Shown piece after piece: positions 21,821-31,127 of a stretch of 64,000 nt of DNA. The DNA is taken from the NCBI GenBank assembly GCA_029204225.1, contig CM055102.1, positions 43,933,840-43,997,839 of the forward strand, in the 5' to 3' direction. The notes under the pieces are model-generated. The model was not told where the DNA came from. It saw nothing but the letters and a program-made list of their open reading frames with translations, and searched no databases. The position numbers and the translations under genes are program-made. The stretch's first letter is position 1, and every line of letters starts with the position of its first letter. Source of the stretch: Diphasiastrum complanatum (Eukaryota > Streptophyta > Lycopodiopsida > Lycopodiales > Lycopodiaceae).

Positions 21821-22346
21821 CCATTTGGTCCAGGAACTGGTTGTTTCCATATCTGTCGCGGCTTGTGGTTCTGAGTGTTCCTTGCATGAACGTGAATGGG
21901 TTAAGCTCTTGGGGAACGGGCTCTAACCTGTCGGCTGAGTTGGATGGCTTGCTTGGGTGGATGTTACCTGTTTATGGCTGTCCAGTCTGGCGTGGCGCCA
22001 GGTTGGCTTCCAGCGCTCGTGACGAAGCTATCAGTTGGTTAAGTCTGATGTAAGTCAGACCGCTTGCTTGGAATGGATGTTACTCGTTTGTAACGAAGCT
22101 TCGAGTTGGTTAAGTTTGATGTATGTCGGGCGGCTTGCTTGGAGGGAAGTCACCCACGTCGGGACCCCCGATCTGGCATGGCGCCAGGTTGGATCTCAAT
22201 GTTGGTTTGCGGAACTTCAAGTTGGTTAAGTCTGATCGTTGTTGGCGAGTTGGCTGCTTGTATGTCAAGTGGGTTTGGATGGCAATAGTTGAAGGCTGGA
22301 AAGCTAAGTCGTGGTTCCCGGCTCCCTTTGGGATGCCTGCGCTACA
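21821..22346 (+). repeat. LTR-A, truncated 3' LTR of V
   Basis: Only the last 526 bp of LTR-A remain, ending in GCGCTACA. Confidence 0.85.
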
Positions 22347-22375
22347 GTAAAGCTTGTGAAGGTAGCTTTACAACA
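22347..22375 (-). repeat. First 29 bp of an inverted LTR-A (T)
   Basis: Minus-strand LTR-A start (TGTTGTAAAGCTACC...), broken after 29 bp by V. It is followed by CATAT (22376-22380), i.e. ATATG in element orientation. The matching ATATG with the continuing trailer is at 28321, so T inserted into the trailer of gag element E1 before the inversion. Confidence 0.8.
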
Positions 22376-22645
22376 CATATACAAGGGCACGGGCTTGATT
22401 CACCGGCCAAAGGAAACCAACTGTAAAGCCGAGTAATGATATTGTGTTTTACACCCAGCACAGGAAAAGTGTGGATCTAGTTCACTTACGTAAAACCTGT
22501 GTGAAGCTGCTGCACTTAGACATCAAACTGAAGCTCACTCCTCAATGAGAAATGCGGCTTACTTTATTAGCATGAAAGAAAAAGGTACTCACGGCTCCCT
22601 TAAGACTCAGATATGTCGTTGTCGTCGCACATCTGGATGAGTCCC

Positions 22646-24859
22646 CTATGACTCTAGATATTTCTTTTGGTCGTCCAGGTTGAGCTCCTTGAGCTCTGCA
22701 TCGGCACTTAGATTCACCTTTGACGTAGAAACTGCAGGCAATGTTGGCTCCATTTGAACTCGCGTCAGCTGGTTTGTCACTGTTGGATGTCTTTTGTTAA
22801 AAAAGTGAGCTTTCGCTTGGTCACACAAGGTGTGCTCCTTTAGCTCTGCATCGGCACTTGAATTCACCTTTGATGTAGAAACTATAGGCAATGTTGGCTC
22901 CATTTGTTCCCGTGTCAGCTGGTCTGTCACTGTTGGTTGTCCTTCGTTAAATAGGTGAATGAGATTGGGAGGAATGGTTGGCTCAGGTTCATTTGTGTCG
23001 TTCTTTTCTAGTTGGTCCCCTGGCACAGCTTTGACGACACAAGGTCTCCTGCCATTATATAATAACACAAGGTTAACCCCTTTTGCCAAGAAGGCCACCA
23101 CATGTTCGTTAAACCAGCTTAATCCCAAAATAGCGTCGAAGGCATCCATCTTCAAGATTGTGAACGTTAGTCGATTCTTCCAGGCTCCCAGAGAGATTGT
23201 TAAGTTGGTTGCCAATCTACAAGTGGTCATTGTACCTTTCGCGGTCTCCACACAAATAGGAGTCACATTTTCTTCACATTGGATGTCCAATTCTCCTGTC
23301 AGTTTTTCTGACAAGTAGTTATGTGACGCCCCCAGGTCTACCATGAAGTAAATGATCCTGTCTTGAATACAGCCTTTCAGGTACAATAACTTGGATCCTC
23401 TTGCAGGAGTCGCCATAAGATGTTCACGATAAGCCGCAAGTGCCCCTATCTGTTGCAAGGCATTCAGGTCAGACTCCGTCAAATCCGTTTCTGGGTCCTC
23501 TTCATCATCTTGTTCACCATCTTCTTGATCAAATGCCTCTCTCTCCATCCTATCAAATCCTTCAATGGCAGCCATGATTTGCTTATTCAATGGTTTGGGG
23601 CATGACCCCCAAGAGTGACCTTGCTGATGACAGTTGAAGCAACGCATGGAACTGCCCATTGTTGGTGAGCTGTTGTTGTGACTAGCTGAAGGTCCAACAT
23701 TGTTTCTTCTCTGGAACATGTTCCCTCCATTGTTGCCTTGGTTGCCAAACCCTGTTTTTGTTGGGAATTTATTCACGCTACTCGAGGCTTGGTTGCCATT
23801 TGGAGCTGAGTCCCCCCTTGAAAAGAAGCTCGGACTCGGTCTGGATCCACTAAATACTCTTGTTGAGGTTGCGGGAGCAGCTGGTGCCAATGTGCTCTCA
23901 TAATCACAAACCATTTTAGCCGCTCGAATAGTTGAATTGAAATCATGGGGCATGTAGCTGTCTATCGCACGCCGGGTCCAGGATTGCATTCTAGACAATA
24001 GGTAATGAGTTTTGTCCGCCTCGGACATATCTTCAATAACCCATACACTCTGTCTGAATCTATTGAGGTACTCTCGCAATGACCCTTTCTGTTTGAGCCC
24101 TGATAATTCTGTCCTCAATCTCATGTGTGAATCCTTCGGTATGAACTCCTCTCGTAACGCGGCTTTGAATGCGTCCCATGTTTGAAAATGCATTCCTGCC
24201 ATCCGGTACCAATTTGTAGTGTAGCCCTCAAAATATGCTAATGCCAAGTCAGTTCTTTCTTCCTCAGGAGTGTTCATCAGACGGAAGTAATGGTCCATGT
24301 GAAACAACCAATCTTTCACAACTCGAATGTCACGCTCTCCTTTTAAAGTAGGTGGTGCTTTCACTTTGGCAGTCTTTCTTGGGCCCTCCGTGGTTCGCGC
24401 TCGTGGTTCTCTTGGTATCTGTGGAGGAGGCGCCACTGCATTCTCCCTAGTTGCTTCCAACCCTTCAAACCTGGCTTCAAGCTGTGTTAGCCCGTCTATC
24501 ATTTCTCTAGCAAGGTTAATTTGAGTAAGATTCATGGCTCGCAAGGATGTTTGCCATTCTTTCCTTTCGGTTTCTCTATCCTTCTTCACCTCGCTAAGCA
24601 TAGCCGTCATTGCGCTTGATAAGTATTGTCACATCTTCACTTCAAAGAGGTCCTGTTGCGCCTCTGGCAAGGGTTCATCTCTTGGTGTAGGTTCAGAAGG
24701 GCCACCCATCTCTTCATGGAGGGGTGCCACTGTGGAGTGCATACGCTCTTTTTTTCTCGACTTGGACCTGGTGCCATCTCGATGTATGCGAGAGCTGTAT
24801 TCTCGAGTTAGCTCTTCTCCGTCCGTCACTGCTCGTAACTCTTCAAGATGGTCCTCCAT
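22646..24859 (-). pseudogene. Gag polyprotein with protease-like tail, one premature stop
   Basis: The start is the ATG at 24857-24859 (MEDHLEEL...), the same start as in E2. The frame is open to 22646 except for one TGA at 24629-24631, where E2 has Trp (TGG). About 737 codons. Domains in order: basic N-terminal linker, retrotransposon gag domain (from KAPPTLKGERDIRVVKDWLF to about IRAAKMVCDYES), Ser/Asn-rich linker, CCHC knuckle (CFNCHQQGHSWGSC), acidic linker, and a Ty3-type aspartic protease-like domain. Where active enzymes have D-S/T-G, this has D-L-G (VDLGASHNY), so cleavage activity is doubtful. The C-terminus has two tandem ~50-residue repeats (FNEGQPTVTDQLT and FNKRHPTVTNQLT). Gag forms the particle that packages element RNA. 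No pol follows. Confidence 0.88.
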
Positions 24860-25280
24860 TATAGTCAGAGGTGTACTTCCAACAGATTATCGCCTCAATC
24901 CTTTTTATATTTGAAGCTCTCCCTTCTGTCAGCCGGGCCCCACAGCTCTCTTTTCTTCTTTATTAAATCAGCTTCAATGAAAATATCCCTACCTCAAACT
25001 TAGCACGCCCACATCACCTGAGAGCCAAGTAGGAACCAGGTCATTTGTGTCCAAGCAAGCACACAACAAACGGAACATACCAACCAAAGCAAACACAGAG
25101 GATCCCTCTCAAGCCACAAACCCCCCTGAGACCGGACGTAGGACCTTTGCCTAGCCGGGCCCACACAAATCTATCACAGAATTAGCCCACGGGGAAACAT
25201 CCATCCAACCATCCGTGCTTTCACCATTAAGCAGCACATTGCCTCAGTCACGCCCCACCACTTTCTGGTCGATAGTCGTT
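24860..25280 (-). other. Leader of E1 upstream of gag
   Basis: Matches the E2 leader. It includes a TATA-like stretch (complement of CCTTTTTATATTTG near 24900) about 50 bp upstream of the gag start, and an AATAAA-like site. It is interrupted at 25281 by a solo LTR-A. Confidence 0.75.
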
Positions 25281-26464
25281 TGTTGTAAAGCTACCTTTAC
25301 AAGCTTTACTTCCAGCGCCATCGGCGCCAGCTATGTCCCCGGCGCCAACGGCGCCGGGGCCGCTCCCGGCGCCACTGTGACCAGAATCCAGCCGGCGCCA
25401 ACTTCTTATGGCTGAAAATTTTTGATCGGTTCTAGCGAAGTCCAGAGAGCTCAGATCGATGTGCAATCACCTCACACGATCTAGGCATGATTAAAGGAAG
25501 CCTGGGGATCAATAAAATCTAGAGAGAGAAAATGACTTTCTAGAAAGAGAAAATCCTAGAGAGAGAAAAACGTGCTTTACCAGCTTGGGTAGAGTGCTTG
25601 GTATGAGGGGGGGTGCCGAATCACACCAATACTATAGGGGAGTGCGGGTTGCGACTCAGGGCGAGCTCCAACCAAGTCTCAGCCTCCCTTGTTGGATTGT
25701 TGTCATGGCTCTCGCCTTGGCATGCTAGCGCCCCGGAGACTAGGGTCGGTCACACACTTGAAATGTAACCTTCTCAGATTTATCAATAAAGTGGGATTTT
25801 CCTCAAACTCACTCTGATTACCTTCTGGGTTTCAGTGTTCGGTAAAAGCGCCAGTTGTAAGGCCGCTTTCAAAATTTTTAACTTGGCACATAGCTGAGGG
25901 TCGTATCCCGGGACGCCAGCGGTATGTCGTCGGGACCATTCGGTCCGTGGCGCCAGCGGTATGCTGTCGGGACCATGTGGTCCAGGAACTGGTTGTTTCC
26001 ATATCTGTCGCGGCTTGTGGTTCTGAGTGTTCCTTGCATGAACGTGGATGGGTTAAGCTCCTGGGGAACGGGCTCTAACTTGTTACCTGTTTATGGTTGT
26101 CCAGTCTGGCGTGGCGCCAGGTTGACTTCCAACGCTCGTGACGAAGCTTTCAGTTGGTTAAGTCTGATGTAAGTCAGACCGCTTGCTTGGAATGGATGTT
26201 ACTCGTTTGTAACAAAGCTTCGAGTTGGTTAAGTTTGATGTATGTCGGGCGGCTTGCTTGGAGGGAAGTCACCCACATCGGGACCCCGATCTGGCATGGC
26301 GCCAGCTTGAATCTCAATGTTGGTCTTCGGAACTTCAAGTTGGTTAAGTCTGATCGTTGTTGGCGAGTTGGCTGCTTGTATGTCAAGTGGGTTCGGATGG
26401 CAAGAATTGAAGGCTGGGAAGCTAAGTCGTGGTTCCCGGCTCCCTTTGGGATGCCTGCGCTACA
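25281..26464 (+). repeat. Solo LTR-A in the E1 leader
   Basis: 1184 bp, complete ends, with a short internal deletion near 26080. The flanks are TCGTT on the left and CCCTT on the right. Intact leaders read ...GATAG-CCCTT-ATAGC here, so CCCTT is the target duplication and the left copy has two substitutions. A full element must once have been here and recombined to a solo LTR. Confidence 0.85.
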
Positions 26465-27104
26465 CCCTTATAGCTAAACGATCGGCAGCTATCCCGCACC
26501 GGCAGCTAACCACCCGTGCTTTACACCCGAATTCGAGCAGCATCTCTGAATCAATGGTTAACCCGTACAGTTCGAATATGTCGCCCCGCACCCCACAAGG
26601 TACAGACCGTGCTTTCACCTACCTAGGCAGCACTTTGCCTCATCCGTCCTACGTGCAGACAACGCCAGGCCCGAACCGCGAGAACTGACCGTGCTTACAC
26701 CTCGAGGGCAGCACTTTGACTCATCAAGTCCCACATTCTGCCGACCACCCGTGCTTACAGTGTGGGCAGCACCTTGCGCAACGTTTGTCCTGACAGATCC
26801 CAAAACGTGGCCATCCCTGTGAGACTTGCGTAGCTGATCGGCTAGTCGGCTCTGATACCACATGTTGCGCCGGCGCCTCAAAGGGCGCTGGGACTTGAGC
26901 GGTTTCCCCAACACGCGCTTAAGTCTAACATTCATCCATCATGCACTTACATAAAAGCCAACTCAGAAACGTAACAAGCTTAACCATTCAGACTTAAGAA
27001 AACTGGAATCCCAACCAACCCGAAAGCCAACTCAGAATCCGTCCCCAAAAGGTTACCAAAGGCAAAGACAAGCCACACATGAAACCCAAGGCATAGTGGT
27101 CGCC
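26465..27104 (-). other. Antisense leader, primer site and LTR-B end of E1 (cassette copy 2)
   Basis: Leader 26465-26848, primer site 26849-26860, LTR-B end 26863-27104. The LTR-B is cut at GGTCGCC by the LTR-A at 27105. This is the natural location of the cassette, because it continues E1's own leader from 25275; the copy at 18717-19356 lacks that context. Confidence 0.85.
26849..26860 (-). promoter_or_regulatory. tRNA-iMet primer binding site of E1
   Basis: GCTCTGATACCA on the plus strand. Confidence 0.88.
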
Positions 27105-28320
27105 TGTTGTAAAGCTACCTTCACAAGCTTTACTTCCGGCGCCATCGGCGCCAGCTATGTCGCGGCACCAGCTGCGCCCCGCTGGTCCCGGCGCCACTGT
27201 GACCAGAATCCAACCGGCGCCAAGTTCCTATGGCTGAAAATCTTTGATCGGTTCTAGCGAAGTCCAGAGAGCTCAGATCGATGTGCAATCACCTCACACG
27301 ATCTAGGCATGATTAAAGGAAGCCTGGGGATCAATAAAATCTAGAGAGAGAAAATGACTTTCTAGAAAGAGAAAATCCTAGAGAGAGAAAAAACGTGCTT
27401 TACCAGCTTTGGTAGAGTGCTTGGTATGAGGGGGGTGCCGAATCACACCAATACTATAGGGGAGTGCGGGTTGCGACTCAGGGCGAGCTCCAACCAAGTC
27501 TCAGCCTCCCTTGCTGGAATGTTGTCATGGCTCTCGCCTTGGCATGCTAGCGCCCCGAAGACTAGCGTCGGTGACACACTTGAAATGTAACCTTCTGAGA
27601 TTTATCAATAAAGTGGGATTTTCCTCAAACTGACTCTGATCACCTTCTGGGTTTCAGTGTTCGGTAAAAGCGAGAGTTGTAAGGCCGCTTTCAAAATTTT
27701 TAACTTGGCACATAGCTGAGGGTCGTATCCCGGGACGCCAGCGGTATGCCGTCGGGACCATTCGGTCCGTGGCGCCAGCGGTATGCTGTCGGGACCATTT
27801 GGTCCAGGAACTGGTTGTTTCCATATCTGTCGCGGCTTGTGGTTCTGAGTGTTCCTTGCATGAACGTGAATGGGTTAAGCTCTTGGGGAACGAGCTCTAA
27901 CCTGTCGGCTGAGTTGGATGGCTTGCTTTGGTGGATGTTACCTGTTTATGGCTGTCCAGTCTGGCGTGGCGCCAGGTTGGCTTCCAGCGCTCGTGACGAA
28001 GCTTTCAGTTGGTTAAGTCTGATGTAAGTCAGACCACTTGCTTGGAATGGATGTTACTCGTTTGTAACGAAGCTTCGAGTTGGTTAAGTGTGATGTATGT
28101 CGGGCGGCTTGCTTGGAGGGAAGTCACCCACGTCGGGACCCCCGATCTGGCATGGCGCCAGGTTGGATCTCAATGTTGGTTTTCGGAACTTCAAGTTGGT
28201 TAAGTCTGATCGTTGTTGGCGAGTTGGCTGCTTGTATGTCAAGTGGGTTTGGATGGCAAGAGTTGAAGGCTGGGAAGCTAAGTCGTGGTTCCCGGCTCCC
28301 TTTGGGATGCCTGCGCTACA
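27105..28320 (+). repeat. LTR-A at the E1 inversion breakpoint
   Basis: 1216 bp. The left flank is antisense LTR-B of E1; the right flank is ATATG plus sense trailer of E1. The two flanks are different sites of the same element in opposite orientation, so this LTR is the product of recombination between two LTR-A insertions. Confidence 0.85.
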
Positions 28321-28422
28321 ATATGTGACTAAAGTCTGGCCGGTGAATTAAGCCCGTGCCATGAGTCTTAGGTTCTAGTTTGGCCTTGATGAGGACATCA
28401 GCTTTCTCAAACGAGAGGAGGA
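28321..28422 (+). promoter_or_regulatory. Trailer end, hairpin and polypurine tract of E1
   Basis: Matches the trailer at 33340-33442 of E2. The hairpin is slightly decayed (TTGATGAGGACATCAG) and the purine tract ends AAACGAGAGGAGGA next to the LTR-B start. Confidence 0.85.
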
Positions 28423-29343
28423 TGTTGTAAAGCTGACTCGGGTGCACCCAGCGTGCCCTGTAAGACTCAAAGGGGTGACACTCCCTAAGGTCCCAGAGCA
28501 AGTTAGAACGTCAAGGACTGAGCCTCCGACCTGTGGTGAGCAAGTCAAGTAGTCACAAAGTCATGAGCTAGCTCTGGAGCTTGAGTCATGGCCTAGTCAG
28601 AAAAGCAGGTTGATTCGGCCGCCGGGACGGCTCCCGGGACCCATGTCCGGGAGCCAGACTGATTCTGCCAGGCTTGCCAGGCTTAATCAGCAAAATAAAA
28701 ACTAAGTCCTAAAAAGCGTGCTTTACCAGAAAGCACTATGTTTCAAACCAGAGGGGGTGCGCCGAATCACAGCAGAACTATAGGGGGAGTCCGGCAGACA
28801 GAAACTTGGGCAGCTCAACCAGCGCCAAGAATCCAGTCGCCAGGTCTCAGCTCCCTCTACCAGCACGAGCCAGGCACAATGCCCAGCACGTGTTGGTGGC
28901 CCCGAGACCGGTCAGTTTATGTATGAATGTAACCTCTTCCAAATCTAATAAAGTTGATCCTTGGGGATGATTACCATTTCGGTTTCGCCTCCGGGACTGG
29001 TCCAAGTGGAAGGACCCTTACTACAACCTTTTTTGCGTCGCTGGCGCCTAAGGGTCCCTGTCATCGACATGGGGCTTGCCGCTATGCCATTTGGTCAGTT
29101 TGGCGACCACTATGCCTTGGGTTTCATGTGTGGCTTGTCTTTGCCTTTGGTAACCTTTTGGGGACGGATTCTGAGTTGGCTTTCGGGTTGGTTGGGATTC
29201 CAGTTTTCTTAAGTCTGAATGGTTAAGCTTGTTACGTTTCTGAGTTGGCTTTTATGTAAGTGCATGATGGATGAATGTTAGACTTAAGCACGTGTTGGGG
29301 AAACCGCTCAAGTCCCAGCGCCCTTTGAGGCGCCGACGCAACA
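28423..29343 (+). repeat. LTR-B, 3' LTR of E1
   Basis: 921 bp. The right flank GCATG belongs to LTR-A 'R' and is the presumed target duplication. Confidence 0.88.
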
Positions 29344-29376
29344 GCATGCTAGCGCCCCGGAATTAGTGTCGCTCAC
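29344..29376 (+). repeat. 33-bp piece of LTR-A 'R' between E1 and E2
   Basis: GCATGCTAGCGCCCCGG... is the middle of LTR-A. It separates the two gag-only elements and continues at 34368, so E1 and E2 inserted independently 30 bp apart in the same LTR. Confidence 0.85.
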
Positions 29377-30296
29377 TGTTGTAAAGCTGACTCGGGTGCA
29401 CCCAGCGTGCCCTGTAAGACTCAAAGGGGTGACACTCTCTAAGGTCCCAGAGCAAGTTAGAACGTCAAGGACTGAGTCTCCGACCTATGGTGAGCCAGTC
29501 AAGTAGTCACAAAGTCATTAACTAGCTCTGGAGCTCGAGTCATGGCCTAGTCAGAAAAGCAGGTTGATTCGACCGCCGGGACGGCTCCCGAGACCCATGT
29601 CCGGGAGCCAGACTGATTCTGCCAGGCTTGCCAAGCTTAATCAGCAAAATAAAAACTAAGTCCTAGAAAGCGTGCTTTACCAGAAAGCACTATGTTTCAA
29701 ACCAGAGGGGGTGCGCCGAATCACAGCAGAACTATAGGGGGAGTCCGGAAAACAGAAACTTGGGCAGCTCAACCAGCGCTAGGAATCCAGTCGCCAGGTC
29801 TCAGCTCCCTCTCCCACCACGAGCCAGGCACAATGCCCAGCACGTGTTGGTGGCCCCGAGACCGGTCAGTCTATGTATGAATGTAACCTCTTCCAAATCT
29901 AATAAAGTTGATCCATGGGGATGATTATCATTTTGGTTTCGCATGTGGGACTGGTCTAAGTGGAAGGACCCTTACTACAACCTTTTTGCGTCGCTGGCGC
30001 CTAAGGGTCCCTGTCATCGACATGGGGCTTGCCGCTATGCCAATTGGTCAGTTTGGCGACCACTATGCCTTGGGTTTCATGTGTGGCTTGTCTTTGCCTT
30101 TGGTTACCTTTTGGGGACGGATTCTGAGTTGGCTTTCGGGTTGGTTGGGATTCCAGTTTTCTTAAGTCTGAATGGTTAAACTTGTTACGTTTCTGAGTTG
30201 GCTTTTACGTAAGTGCATGATGGATGAATGTTAGACTTAAGCGCGTGTTGGGGAAACCGCTCAAGTCCCAGTGCCCTTTGAGACGTCGGCGCAACA
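29377..30296 (+). repeat. LTR-B, 5' LTR of E2
   Basis: TGTTGTAAAGCTGACTC ... GCGCAACA. Confidence 0.9.
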
Positions 30297-30298
30297 TG

Positions 30299-30310
30299 TG
30301 GTATCAGAGC
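30299..30310 (+). promoter_or_regulatory. tRNA-iMet primer binding site of E2
   Basis: TGGTATCAGAGC two bases after the LTR. Confidence 0.92.
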
Positions 30311-31127
30311 CGACTAGCTGGTCAGCTACGCAAGTCTCACAGGGATGGCCACGTTTTGGGATTTGTCAGGACAACCGTTGCGCAAGGTGCTGCCCATAGT
30401 GTAAGCACGGGTGAGTCCACGGTCGGGGTTGTCGGCAGAACGGGGGACTTGATGAGTCAAAGTGCTGCCCTCGAGGTGTAAGCACGATCAGTTCTCGCGG
30501 TTCGGGCCTGGCGCTGTCTGCACGTAGGACGGATGAGGCAAAGTGCTGTCTAGGTAGGTGAAAGCACGGTCTGTACCTTGTGGGGTGCGGGGCGACATAT
30601 TTGAACTGTACGGGTTAATCATTGATACAGAGATGCTGCTCGAATTCGGGTGTAAAGCACGGGTGGTTAGCTGCCGGTGTGGGATAGCTGCCGATCGTTT
30701 AGCTATAAGGGCTATCGACCAAAAAGTGGTGGGGCGTGACTGAGGCAATGTGCTGCTTAATGGTGAAAGCACAGATGGTTGGATGGATGTTTCCCCGTGC
30801 GCTAATTCTGTGATAGATTTGTGTGGGCGCGGCTAGGCAAAGGTTCTACGTCCGGTCTCAGGGGGGTTTGTGGCTTGAGAGGGATCCTCTGTGTTTGCTT
30901 TGGTTGGTATGTTCCGTTTGTTGTGTGCTTGCTTGGACACAAATGACCTGGTTCCTACTTGGCTCCTAGGTGATGTGGGCGTGCTAAGTTTGAGGAAGGG
31001 ATATTTTCATTGAAGCTGATTTAATAAAGAAGAAAAGAGAGCTGTGTGGCCCGGCCGACAGAAGGGAGAGCTTGAAATATAAAAAGGATTGAGGCGATAA
31101 TCTGTTGGAAGTACACCTTTGACTATA
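30311..31127 (+). other. Structured leader of E2
   Basis: Hairpins of the GTGCT...AGCAC type start near 30387, 30462, 30543, 30633 (ATGCT variant) and 30750, with one GTTTAGCTATAAGG unit near 30697. The last 150 bp before gag are unique to gag elements. They contain AATAAA near 31024 and a TATA-like ATATAAAAAG near 31077, about 50 bp before the gag ATG. Confidence 0.75.

Larger units (their letters stand above)
3330..22346 (+). mobile_element. LTR-A element V, interrupted by Y and internally deleted
   Basis: V is the outermost element in this half of the window. Its leader resumes at 3330-3504, is interrupted by the Y complex (TSD CGCTG at 3500-3504 and 20574-20578), and continues at 20579-21820. 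There the internal region is joined directly to the middle of LTR-A (about 21820), so the rest of the internal region, the purine tract and the first half of the 3' LTR are deleted. The LTR remnant runs to GCGCTACA at 22346. The next bases GTAAA probably are its right target duplication. No protein-coding capacity. Confidence 0.75.
22376..29343. mobile_element. Gag-only LTR-B element E1, partly inverted
   Basis: On the minus strand, 22376-27104 holds trailer, gag, leader (broken by a solo LTR-A), primer site and the last 242 bp of LTR-B. On the plus strand, 28321-29343 holds the rest of the trailer, the purine tract and a complete LTR-B. The trailer is split exactly at ATATG, with one half on each strand. 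This is what an inversion between two opposed LTR-A copies would leave, one inserted in E1's 5' LTR and one in its trailer. No RT, RNase H or integrase coding is present. The right end is followed by GCATG in an LTR-A (R); the left end is outside the window. Confidence 0.8.
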
